A stretch of 8,930 nucleotides of DNA, from NCBI GenBank assembly GCA_903930095.1, contig CAIYXE010000376.1, positions 1 through 8,930 of the forward strand, given 5' to 3'. Each line of letters opens with the position of its first letter. The first letter of the stretch is position 1. Both the position numbers and the translations under genes were made by a program. Positions 1 to 6,449 of this stretch are shown here, in pieces. This DNA is from an uncultured Hyphomicrobiales bacterium (GTDB lineage Bacteria > Pseudomonadota > Alphaproteobacteria > Rhizobiales > Aestuariivirgaceae). The notes under the pieces were generated by a model. The model did not search any database, was not told the origin of the DNA, and saw only the letters and a program-made list of their open reading frames with translations.

Positions 1-886
1 ACTCACCATGGACGCCCAGCCACTGCCCGACCGTGTCCACCGACTTCTCATAGTCCAGCCCCTCGGCGAAGCGCCCGCCATGGGTGTCGAGCCTCACGCC
101 GAATGTCTTGCCCGCGCGGTCGAGTTTTGCCTCGTCATGGAACCAGCGTGCGCAGCGGATCGAGTCGGTCACTTCCTGGCCCGTGTAGTCGACGAGCGCG
201 ATCATGTTCTTTACCTCAGGAATGCTCTGCGCGAACAGCTTGAGGGCCTTGAGAACATCACCGTCCGTATAGCCCACCAGGGCGTGCGGCATGGTGCCCA
301 TGCCGGACGTCGCCCCGAAGAACGGCGCCGTCATGTCCTGGGAGGAGCCGATGAAGCCCCTCACGCTCGGGTCCGCGCGCTTGGCGGCGGCGCTGCCGAC
401 CGCCGCGCCATAGGCGGCGAGGATGTTCATCTCCGCGCCGGAGCCGTGGCGTGCGTGCATGTCCATGAAGGCGGCGGATGGAATGGCCCGGCACATCTCA
501 TAGGCGTTGTTGGCCGAGACGCAGGGAAAGCCAATTTTCTGCAGCATCAGCGTTTCGATTTCGGACAGCTTCCGCATGGAGCCGGTGATCTCCAGCATCT
601 TCGATTCGGAAGGAACGATGTCGCCCTCCGCGCAAAAGCGCCTGACCTCCACATCCGGCACGAAATGCCGGATCAGGCGGATCGCCGGCTCGAGTGCGGC
701 CACCACGCGGCGGCGCATGAACACCGCGAAGGTCACGCGCGAGTCGCCGTGGGCCGCCACGATGCGGCTGGTGTTGGTGAAATACTTGTCCGTCTGGCCC
801 TCGATGGGCCCGGCGCACAGCGAAAGGCCGATGAGGCGATCCAGAATCGCCTCATGGCCCGGAATGAGTGGGGCAGTTTGATCCAT
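1..886 (-). CDS. Nicotinate phosphoribosyltransferase-like protein, 3' end cut off by window edge
   Basis: The minus-strand frame is open from an ATG at 886 to the window edge, giving 295 codons without a stop. An in-frame TGA about 40 nt upstream leaves this ATG as the only plausible start, although no good Shine-Dalgarno precedes it. Recognisable blocks are TDKYFTNT near residue 32, GTMPHAL at 197-203, an ALVDYT-type strand near 230 and VRLDTHGGRF at 264-273. In order and spacing these match the short nicotinate phosphoribosyltransferase family, where the GTMPHA loop and the VRLDT strand line the active site. That enzyme joins nicotinate to PRPP to give nicotinate mononucleotide for cytosolic NAD salvage. 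The C-terminal phosphate-binding part lies outside the window. The mutarotase gene 52 bp upstream on the same strand suggests an operon. A related quinolinate or nicotinamide phosphoribosyltransferase cannot be excluded; the fold assignment is firmer than the substrate. Confidence 0.75.
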   Translation of the reverse strand, partial: MDQTAPLIPGHEAILDRLIGLSLCAGPIEGQTDKYFTNTSRIVAAHGDSRVTFAVFMRRRVVAALEPAIRLIRHFVPDVEVRRFCAEGDIVPSESKMLEITGSMRKLSEIETLMLQKIGFPCVSANNAYEMCRAIPSAAFMDMHARHGSGAEMNILAAYGAAVGSAAAKRADPSVRGFIGSSQDMTAPFFGATSGMGTMPHALVGYTDGDVLKALKLFAQSIPEVKNMIALVDYTGQEVTDSIRCARWFHDEAKLDRAGKTFGVRLDTHGGRFAEGLDYEKSVDTVGQWLGVHGE

Positions 887-938
887 GGGGCGGCAATCTG
901 GCGCGGAACGCCGCTGCCGTCAAACCATCAGCTAGGCC

Positions 939-1391
939 TTACCTCTTGTCGAAGATCACGCCCATGGTGAACAGGAAGCAGCCATAGGGCCGGAACTCCG
1001 AGGTCCGCACCACACAGAAGCCCTTCTTCGCCGCCTCGTAGAAGGCGAAGCGTTCCAGTGCCTCCATGCCCAGCTCACGGCCCTCCGCGGCCCTGGCGAT
1101 GGCATGCACCTCCGCCTGCATCGGCAGCAGCTTGCCGGGATCGCCCACCACCTCCATCCGCGAGACGGGCGCCGGGATGAAGTCGTCGAGCGGCATCACG
1201 GCAAGGATCGCGCGCGTGGCCCCGGGAATGTCGAGCCCGGGCAGGTCGATCAGCCGCTTCGTGCTCGTGTGCTGGGCAACCTCATGGGCGGGAAAGTTCC
1301 TGTCGACCAGAACGAGCCTTTCTCCGTGGCCCATGGAGGCGAGGCACCACAGCAGGTCAGGGCTTAAGTCCGGGGGAATGTTTTTCAGCAT
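939..1391 (-). CDS. RbsD/FucU-family sugar mutarotase
   Basis: This complete protein of 150 residues has the usual size for RbsD/FucU proteins. These cytosolic enzymes interconvert pyranose, furanose or anomeric forms of monosaccharides such as ribose or L-fucose. The N-terminus (MLKNIPPDLSPDLL) and the MGHGERLVLVDRNFPAH block, with His22, Asp30 and His36, are the family signature. The C-terminal RFAFYE at 114-119 and the RPYG block at 134-137 are more like FucU than RbsD. The ATG at 1391 has only a weak purine-rich stretch (GAAGA) upstream. The gene precedes the nicotinate phosphoribosyltransferase-like gene by 52 bp and is probably co-transcribed with it. No fucose or ribose catabolic genes are visible, so the sugar is unknown. 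Family membership is clear; substrate is not. Confidence 0.87.
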   Translation of the reverse strand: MLKNIPPDLSPDLLWCLASMGHGERLVLVDRNFPAHEVAQHTSTKRLIDLPGLDIPGATRAILAVMPLDDFIPAPVSRMEVVGDPGKLLPMQAEVHAIARAAEGRELGMEALERFAFYEAAKKGFCVVRTSEFRPYGCFLFTMGVIFDKR

Positions 1392-1451
1392 GACATTTTC
1401 TTCGCAGCCCCGCCACGGCCTGGCAAGGGCGATTTTCGTGCCGCGCCGGGG

Positions 1452-1480
1452 TTGCGGATTGCGCCATGCAGGCGCAAAAT
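1452..1480 (+). promoter_or_regulatory. Candidate promoter overlapping a perfect 7-bp dyad (possible operator)
   Basis: TTGCGCC at 1459-1465 is repeated in inverted orientation as GGCGCAA at 1471-1477 around a 5-nt spacer (ATGCA). The dyad falls inside a possible promoter formed by TTGCGG at 1452-1457 and CAAAAT at 1475-1480, separated by 17 bp. It lies between two divergent genes, 43 bp before the secreted protein's ATG. A repressor binding the dyad would block this promoter. The dyad is directly visible; the promoter match is modest, and the regulatory role is inference. Confidence 0.3.
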
Positions 1481-1522
1481 GGAGGCGTTACACCTTGATC
1501 CTGGCAACGATGGAGTTGACCG

Positions 1523-1885
1523 ATGTTCAAAAAACTGTTTGTGGCCGGAGCCGTGGCGCTCTGCACGATTGGTGGGCTTGCCGCAACGCCTCCCGCGCAG
1601 GCGGATGTGCGGATCTTCCTCGGCGTGCCATTCCACCCCTATCAGGTGGGTCCTGGCTGGCGCTATTATGATGGGTATGGCTGGTATGACTATGGGCGTT
1701 ATGGCCATTTCCGCCCCAACAAGATGAGCTGCAGCCAGGCCCGCCGCCGGGTGGACCGCAACGGCTACAACAATGTCGAAGCCCGGGATTGCTCCGGCCG
1801 CACCTACAGCTTCCGTGCGACGAACCGGAAAGGCAAGCGCGTCACCGTCTATGTTGATGCCTACAGCGGCGACATCTGGCGCTGA
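1523..1885 (+). CDS. Small secreted aromatic-rich protein with PepSY-like C-terminus
   Basis: This 120-residue protein starts with a clear Sec signal peptide: a KK pair, a hydrophobic core at about 6-21, and a likely cleavage after AQA at residue 27. The mature part has an aromatic and glycine-rich segment at about 37-63 with many Tyr, Trp and Gly. A basic domain follows at 69-120, with Cys70 and Cys90 placed to form one disulfide, and it ends in a VDAYSGDIWR strand. This last region resembles the PepSY-like repeats of small exported proteins common in Hyphomicrobiales, sometimes labelled antifreeze or hypothetical. No catalytic residues are evident and the function is unknown. GGAG at 1512-1515, 7 nt before the ATG, supports the start. 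The gene is monocistronic: a divergent gene lies upstream and a terminator follows the stop. Confidence 0.8.
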   Translation: MFKKLFVAGAVALCTIGGLAATPPAQADVRIFLGVPFHPYQVGPGWRYYDGYGWYDYGRYGHFRPNKMSCSQARRRVDRNGYNNVEARDCSGRTYSFRATNRKGKRVTVYVDAYSGDIWR

Positions 1886-1907
1886 GCGGCTCCGGAATGA
1901 TCATGAG

Positions 1908-1937
1908 AGGCCCCGCCACCCGCGGGGCCTTTTGTTT
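1908..1937 (+). terminator. Rho-independent terminator
   Basis: AGGCCCCGC at 1908-1916 pairs perfectly over 9 bp with GCGGGGCCT at 1922-1930 around a 5-nt loop. It is followed at once by a T-rich run (TTTGTTTT, 1931-1938). It starts 23 nt after the secreted protein's stop codon. The T-run touches the stop codon of the convergent membrane protein gene at 1938. On the opposite strand the hairpin has no U-tract after it, so it should work mainly for the plus strand. Confidence 0.88.
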
Positions 1938-2507
1938 TCAGGCCACGCGCGTGGCCGCGCCCCGCAGCTTCCATGCGAACAGGACCAGCAGCAGCCCCAG
2001 CAGGATCGCCGTGCCGGCGATGAGCCAGATGCTGGCGACGGCAGCATCCGCCGGATAGAGCATGATGAGCAGGCCGAGACCGGCCCCGAGCAGTCCGCCC
2101 AGCGCCATCAGCCAGGCATGCGTGATCTCGTTCCTGAGCGCGATTGATCCGATCATCTGCAGCAGCCCGGCGGCAACGTTCCACAGGCCGATCAGCAGCA
2201 GCACATAGGTCAGGGCGAACTCCGGGAACAGAAGGCACACAAGGCCCGCCGCGATGCCCGCCAGCGCCGCGAGAAGGGCCGGAACGGACTTTCCCTCCAC
2301 CTTGCCACGGTAGAGGCCCCACAGGCCGAGCAACCCGTCAACCAGCGCATAGATGCCGAAGATCGTCACCACGATCGCCAGCGTGATCTTCGGGTAGGCA
2401 ATCGCCAGGATGCCGAATCCGAGGCTCGCAAGCCCGCGCAACAGGATTGTCCGCCACATCGCGGTAAAGAACGTCCGCATCGTGCTTGCCATTGGCCTGA
2501 TCCCCAT
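1938..2507 (-). CDS. HdeD/DUF308-family integral membrane protein
   Basis: This 189-residue, very hydrophobic protein has six predicted membrane segments, at about 20-38, 41-64, 76-94, 97-122, 132-152 and 155-179. They are organised as repeating helix pairs with YP motifs at 38-39 and 151-152 and FPE at 94-96. That layout, the length and the GIYALVDGLLGL segment match the HdeD family. Its E. coli namesake is an inner-membrane protein of the acid-resistance island; the molecular activity is not established. The ATG at 2507 is preceded by GGATGGGCAGG; Met6 and Met10 are possible alternative starts and would not affect the helices. The gene converges on the secreted protein gene and shares the terminator region with it. 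No other acid-stress gene is nearby, so a stress role is inferred from family name only. Confidence 0.85.
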   Translation of the reverse strand: MGIRPMASTMRTFFTAMWRTILLRGLASLGFGILAIAYPKITLAIVVTIFGIYALVDGLLGLWGLYRGKVEGKSVPALLAALAGIAAGLVCLLFPEFALTYVLLLIGLWNVAAGLLQMIGSIALRNEITHAWLMALGGLLGAGLGLLIMLYPADAAVASIWLIAGTAILLGLLLVLFAWKLRGAATRVA

Positions 2508-2741
2508 GCCTGCCCATCCAGAACCTTACAATCTCACCAGCGCATGGCAAGCTCAGCAAAGCCATAAGGGCGGCGCTGTCCGTTTTTTCTTGACGGGTGA
2601 CAGAGCTTGTTCCATGTCATCGGACGTGGAAAGCCAAGGGCTTCGCCATACTCAACAGGAACCCGAACCCCAATGCCAAGCGACAGTCATAGTCGATCGA
2701 CCATGCCGTTACTGGCTCGCGCGGGCGCCTGAGTTCTCTCA

Positions 2742-2786
2742 GTTCACCCGCCGCCACCGGTGACGGCTGGTCGGAACGAGGTGAAC
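2742..2786 (+). promoter_or_regulatory. Inverted repeat that could hide the ribosome binding site of the next small gene
   Basis: GTTCACC at 2742-2748 is an exact inverted repeat of GGTGAAC at 2780-2786. The right arm contains most of the GAGGTG Shine-Dalgarno (2778-2783) of the small membrane protein gene starting at 2790. In the mRNA the two arms could pair and mask this site. The repeat is seen directly. A 7-bp match over a 31-nt loop may occur by chance, so a control role is only a suggestion. Confidence 0.22.
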
Positions 2787-2789
2787 ACA

Positions 2790-2993
2790 ATGATCTCCAA
2801 GTCTCTTTTGTTCTTCCGGAAAACCCATGGCTCCAGCCGCGGTGAACGATCTGATGCCGGCACCATTGTCCTGCTGATGATGGCACTGGTCTTCGTGCCA
2901 ATCATCACCGCACACATGGTGCTTGCCTGGCAGGGCGATCTGCCCTTGCAGCAGCTTTCATCCATGATGCACGCTCTCTTTCCCGCCTTCTAG
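2790..2993 (+). CDS. Putative small single-helix membrane protein
   Basis: I do not recognise this 67-residue product. It has a basic N-terminal third (MISKSLLFFRK, then several Arg and Lys), one strongly hydrophobic segment at about 23-47 and a short amphipathic tail ending in FPAF. An N-in, single-helix topology fits the positive charges before the helix. The ATG at 2790 is chosen because GAGGTG lies 6 nt upstream; an in-frame ATG at 2760 lacks such a site. The gene stands alone between the HdeD-family gene and a palindromic element, and its TAG stop is the first triplet of that element's left edge. Evidence for coding is the good ribosome binding site and the coherent membrane helix. It has no family support, so it could be a chance frame. 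Confidence 0.45.
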   Translation: MISKSLLFFRKTHGSSRGERSDAGTIVLLMMALVFVPIITAHMVLAWQGDLPLQQLSSMMHALFPAF

Positions 2994-3170
2994 AGCGGTG
3001 TGCAGTCAGTTGAGATCACTGGAAGATCTATGATCCATCCGTGCCGTCACCCCAGGCGAAAGCTGGGGTACCGCTTTTTGTCTGCATGTGCTGCACCGAA
3101 AGCGCGATGCCCGCTTCCGGCGGCATGACGGTCGAGAACTGAGAGTTGATCTCCACTGATTGCACGCGTT
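2991..3170. repeat. Nested palindromic intergenic element (REP/MITE-like)
   Basis: The outer arms at 3001-3018 and 3147-3164 are inverted repeats matching at 16 of 18 positions. Inside them CCGTCA (3044-3049) faces TGACGG (3126-3131), CGCTTT (3072-3077) faces AAAGCG (3099-3104), and TGCA (3083-3086) faces TGCA (3092-3095). The centres all fall between about 3082 and 3089, so the stretch could form one long imperfect cruciform or RNA hairpin. A separate local hairpin, ACCCCAG/CTGGGGT, lies at 3049-3069. Such CCGTCA...TGACGG palindromes flanked by a TAGAGCG edge resemble dispersed intergenic repeats of alphaproteobacterial genomes. No transposase or clear target duplication is visible. In the rest of this gene-free gap (3171-3339, up to the gcd stop) I see no gene, terminator or repeat. 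Confidence 0.6.
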
Positions 3171-3339
3171 GTTTACGTCCAGGTGACTCCATTTGGCCGG
3201 AACGCGCGCCAAGGCTTCAGAACACCGCACCACGCCTCCTGCCCGGCGCGGCCTGCAGGATCAGCTTTGGCGGGCGGCTTCGCCACAGCTGCTGTTGTCG
3301 TTCAAGACGTTGATTGCTCCGCGCTCCGCCGCAGCATCC

Positions 3340-5688
3340 TCACGGCAAGGTGTATGCTAGGATGTAGTCTCCAGCCTTGGTGCCGACGGATCCGTGGCCG
3401 CCAGCAACGATCACCACATACTGCTTGCCGCCTTCCGAGAAGGTCATCGGTGTTGATTGGCCCCCCGCCGGAAGACGCGCGCTCCAGAGTGTCTTCCCAG
3501 TCCTGAGATCATAGGCCCGGAGATAATTGTCGACGGCAGCGGCAAGGAAAGCGATGCCACCCTTGGTGATCATCGGTCCTCCAATTCCGGGAACGCCAAG
3601 CTTGAAGGGCAGGCGAAGCGGTGTCATGTCTTCCACCGTACCGTTCCTGTAGCGATAGATCATCTTGCCGGTGCGCAGGTCGGCGGCGGCCACATAGCCC
3701 CAGGGCGGAGCCATACAGGGAATGCCGAAGGGCCCGAGAAAAGGTCCCATGACCACGCCATAAGGCGCACCGTCATTGCGGTTGAGGCCCTGTTCGCTGC
3801 CCTTGGCCCCTGCCTCCTTGGGTGGAATATCGGCCGCCGGCACCAGCCGGGAGAGGAAGGGCAGGTATGTAGGCATGCCAAACATGATCTGGCGCTCCGG
3901 ATCCACAGCCACCGAACCCCAGTTGAAAACGCCGAAGTTACCCGGGTGCACGATCGAACCCTTGAGCGATGGTGGCGTATAGCGTCCGGCATAGTTGAGG
4001 CTGCGGAATCTGATCCGGCACATCACCTGGTCAAAGATGGTGATGCCCCACATATCCGCCTCGCGCAGAGGCGGCGGGTTGAAGCTGAGTTGTGAGGTGG
4101 GCTGGGTGGGCGCGGTGAAATCCTCCGGAATGGCCCCGCCCGGAGCAGGCACATCGGTGACCGGCAGGAGCGGTTCGCCCGTTTCGCGGTTCAGCACATA
4201 GACGTCACCTTGCTTCGTAGGCGCGACGAGTGCCTTCACGGTACTGCCGTCCGGCTGGCTGAGATCGAGCAGCACGGGCTGCGCGGGCACATCCATGTCC
4301 CACAGGTCATGCCGCACCGTCTGGAACACCCACCTCAGCTTTCCCGTGGCGATCTCGAGGGCGACAACCGAGGAGGAGAAGCGTTCGACATGTTCGGATC
4401 GGCCCATGCCAAGCTGATCAGGACTCTGGTTGCCGAGCGGCAAATAGACAAGACCCAGTTCCTCATCCGCGGAGAAGACCGACCAGCTGTTGGGCGAGTT
4501 CGTGGTGTATGTCTCGCCAGCAGCGATGTCGATCGGTTCTGTCTGCTCGGGATTTCCAGAATCCCAGTTCCACAGAAGCTCACCAGTGTCGATGTCGAAG
4601 GCACGGATGACGCCCGACTGGGCATTGACGGTGTAATTGTCATTCACCGCCCCGCCGATGATCAGCTTTCCCGCCACGGCCACGGGCGGCGACGTTGAGT
4701 AATAGTAGCCCTTCGGGCTGTGCTTCATGCCAGCTTCGAGTTGGATCATGCCGTTGTCGCCGAAGCGCGGGCACAGGCTGCCGGATTTGGCATCAAGGGC
4801 AACCAACCGCGCGTCCGACGTTGGCATGTAAACGCGCTCCGCGCAGACGTCGCCGGCTTGCGCCTTTGGATCGCGCCAATAGGTCACGCCCCTGCAGGTC
4901 TGGTGCTGGCGGTCAGGATTGAAACCCGGATTGGCATCGTAGCGCCAGAGTTCCTTGCCCGTGGCTGCTTCGAGCGAAATGGCGAGATTGTGCGGCGTAC
5001 AGACATAAAGCACGCTGCCGACCTTGATCGGCGTCACCTGATAAGTCGTTTCGCCGATGTCTTCTGGCTGTTTGATGTCGCCGGTCTGGTAGGTCCATGC
5101 CGGTACCAGGCTGGCGACATTCGAGGCATTCACCTGGTCGAGCGGCGAATAGCGCTGTCCGAAATTGGTTCGTCCATATTGGTGCCAATCGCCCGGATCC
5201 ATGGCGTTGCCGGTCGCAGGATTTGCCGAGCCTGGCGCGGCGGCGGCCTCTCCAATGACTGCGGACTGATCGACGAGCATCGATATGCCCGCAACGGCCA
5301 CGCTTGCCGTACAGGCAAGGCCGAGGGCAGCGGCACCCCAGGACCAGCGCCCCTCCCGGGTCTTGCCACGCATCTCTGACAGGCCATTGCGGACGGCTGG
5401 CAGCAGAAGCCAGAGGCCGAAGAGCACGATCATGCCTCCGCGAGGCGCGAGTTGCCACCAATCGAGACCGACCTCCCACACTGCCCAGCCGATTGCGAGA
5501 ACCATCATCACCGCATAGACAATCAATGCAAGATGGCTACGTCGGGCCAGCAGCAAGGCAACACAAAGAAAGCCAGCCCCCAAAGCGAGATACGCCAGGC
5601 TTCCTCCCAGGCTCGCCAACCACACCCCCAGGGCAGCAAGCACAAGGCCGATCAAGCCAGCGACCACAGCCGTCAAATAGATCAGCAT
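3340..5688 (-). CDS. gcd: Membrane-bound PQQ-dependent glucose dehydrogenase
   Basis: This quinoprotein oxidises D-glucose to gluconolactone in the periplasm and passes electrons to ubiquinone. From the ATG at 5688 it has 782 residues, close to E. coli Gcd (796). Five membrane helices lie at about 3-24, 29-47, 51-70, 83-99 and 118-138. A beta-propeller PQQ domain follows, opening with DWHQYGRTNFGQRYSPL and closing with GGHGSVGTKAGDYILAY. His262 (HQTCRG), Asp466 (DLWDMD) and Lys492 (APTKQGD) correspond to E. coli His262, Asp466 and Lys493, which bind PQQ or act in catalysis. A longer start at 5724 would add 12 residues. I prefer 5688 because a promoter -10 box abuts 5724, GGGGCGGGA precedes 5688, and homology begins there. 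The nearby quinate and shikimate dehydrogenases share the family; the spacing fits glucose best. No PQQ synthesis genes are present. Confidence 0.93.
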   Translation of the reverse strand: MLIYLTAVVAGLIGLVLAALGVWLASLGGSLAYLALGAGFLCVALLLARRSHLALIVYAVMMVLAIGWAVWEVGLDWWQLAPRGGMIVLFGLWLLLPAVRNGLSEMRGKTREGRWSWGAAALGLACTASVAVAGISMLVDQSAVIGEAAAAPGSANPATGNAMDPGDWHQYGRTNFGQRYSPLDQVNASNVASLVPAWTYQTGDIKQPEDIGETTYQVTPIKVGSVLYVCTPHNLAISLEAATGKELWRYDANPGFNPDRQHQTCRGVTYWRDPKAQAGDVCAERVYMPTSDARLVALDAKSGSLCPRFGDNGMIQLEAGMKHSPKGYYYSTSPPVAVAGKLIIGGAVNDNYTVNAQSGVIRAFDIDTGELLWNWDSGNPEQTEPIDIAAGETYTTNSPNSWSVFSADEELGLVYLPLGNQSPDQLGMGRSEHVERFSSSVVALEIATGKLRWVFQTVRHDLWDMDVPAQPVLLDLSQPDGSTVKALVAPTKQGDVYVLNRETGEPLLPVTDVPAPGGAIPEDFTAPTQPTSQLSFNPPPLREADMWGITIFDQVMCRIRFRSLNYAGRYTPPSLKGSIVHPGNFGVFNWGSVAVDPERQIMFGMPTYLPFLSRLVPAADIPPKEAGAKGSEQGLNRNDGAPYGVVMGPFLGPFGIPCMAPPWGYVAAADLRTGKMIYRYRNGTVEDMTPLRLPFKLGVPGIGGPMITKGGIAFLAAAVDNYLRAYDLRTGKTLWSARLPAGGQSTPMTFSEGGKQYVVIVAGGHGSVGTKAGDYILAYTLP

Positions 5689-5727
5689 TCCCGCCCCTGC
5701 AAAATTGCCCAACAAGACAACCATAGG

Positions 5728-5758
5728 ATTATAAAAATTTATGACGAGACCAAGACAA
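5728..5758 (-). promoter_or_regulatory. Probable promoter of gcd
   Basis: On the minus strand, TTGTCT (5753-5758) and a perfect TATAAT (5728-5733) are separated by 19 bp in a locally A/T-rich patch unlike the surrounding DNA. The expected transcription start falls near 5721, inside or just after the ATG at 5722-5724. That makes this ATG unusable and leaves a short leader to the ATG at 5688. The -35 match is partial and the spacer slightly long. Confidence 0.5.
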
Positions 5759-5867
5759 CCGCCTGAAAGTCAATGCCAGTCGCCACGGAAGGCGAAATCG
5801 CAACACGGCGACCTCGGCGGTTCACCGACACCTTAGCGCGCTCCAGCCAGGCGGAACCACCTTGTCA

Positions 5868-5912
5868 AAAAATCATTCAAAATCAGCGTCTTGCGGATTA
5901 TTGTGCCGCAAG
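5868..5912 (-). terminator. Possible terminator after the cytochrome c gene
   Basis: CTTGCGG (5906-5912 read on the minus strand) pairs perfectly over 7 bp with CCGCAAG (5890-5896) around a 9-nt A/T-rich loop. It lies about 30 nt after the cytochrome stop codon. Downstream on the minus strand come GATTTT and then a run of six T at 5869-5874. The T-runs start some 6 and 15 nt after the stem, further than in a textbook terminator, so its efficiency is uncertain. Confidence 0.35.
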
Positions 5913-5940
5913 AATGGTTTCCCCGTTTGCGGATGCCGCT

Positions 5941-6372
5941 TTAGGGAGCGGCCTGCAGGCTCTCGAGATGGCCTATGAGGTTCTCGACCCGGCGGGCCAC
6001 CGAGCCCACGTCGCCCTCGGCACCGCCCAGTTCGGCGGCGGATTCCTCCCTGAACCACACGCCCCAGACCGGCATCTCGCGGTCGAGGTGACCCTCCAGC
6101 ACGTCGCGGCCGTCGATGATCCTGGCCAGCTTGTCGGCCGGGAAGGCGCCATAGCGCTGGGTCAGCGTGGTCAGGTCCGGGAGCGGGCCGCTGAGGCCGA
6201 AGGCTTTTGGGCCATCGCCCTTGCCATCCTGCCCGTGGCAGCTGGCGCAATAGAGGTTGAAGTCCGCCTCGCCGGAGATAGCGGCATTTCCCGCCTCCTG
6301 GGCATGGAGGGCTGCAGGAAACAAGCCCAGCGCCAGGAGCGCCAGGAGAGGACGAAGCCGGCAAACAGCCAT
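5941..6372 (-). CDS. Small periplasmic mono-haem cytochrome c
   Basis: This 143-residue protein has a Sec signal peptide (basic N-terminus, leucine-rich core at about 8-21, likely cleavage after LHA at residue 24). A single haem-binding motif, CASCH, places Cys42, Cys45 and His46. It is followed by GQDGKGDGP, typical of class I cytochromes c. Met100 in the REMPVWG motif is the likely sixth haem ligand. It should therefore be an exported electron-transfer protein loaded by the periplasmic cytochrome c maturation machinery. AAGGG upstream of the ATG at 6372 supports the start. It follows sufA by 77 bp on the same strand and precedes gcd by about 250 bp, so it may be read through from the suf operon. 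Its redox partner is unknown; Gcd normally reduces ubiquinone and needs no cytochrome. Confidence 0.88.
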   Translation of the reverse strand: MAVCRLRPLLALLALGLFPAALHAQEAGNAAISGEADFNLYCASCHGQDGKGDGPKAFGLSGPLPDLTTLTQRYGAFPADKLARIIDGRDVLEGHLDREMPVWGVWFREESAAELGGAEGDVGSVARRVENLIGHLESLQAAP

Positions 6373-6449
6373 GAGATTACCCTTCCGATTGACGCTGCGT
6401 CCCCGCCGTGAAGCCTAGGGCCGGACGGCGGCGCTCCGCAAGGGGCCGC

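Noticed and set aside
8..970. Long plus-strand open frame of 320 codons
   Set aside because: It lies opposite the nicotinate phosphoribosyltransferase-like gene and part of the mutarotase gene. Its Arg/His/Ala-rich product has no family features and is a typical antisense shadow in high-GC DNA.
2590..2618. TTGACG followed 17 bp later by CATGTC as a plus-strand promoter for the small membrane protein gene
   Set aside because: The -35 box is good, but the -10 box is poor and it lies about 170 bp from the start codon, so I do not list it as a feature.
2617..2901. Minus-strand frame of 94 codons opposite the small membrane protein gene
   Set aside because: It has no ribosome site, no hydrophobic pattern or recognisable domain, and a composition biased to Arg, Ser and Trp as in antisense frames. 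The plus-strand frame is better supported.
5773..6411. Plus-strand frame of 212 codons across the intergenic region and the cytochrome gene
   Set aside because: Most of it is antisense to the cytochrome c gene, whose haem motif and signal peptide are unambiguous. The remainder has no features or ribosome site.
6404..6430. CGCCGT/ACGGCG hairpin between sufA and the cytochrome gene as a terminator of the suf operon
   Set aside because: The 6-bp stem with an inner GCC/GGC pair is real, but no T-run follows on the minus strand, so an intrinsic terminator is not supported.
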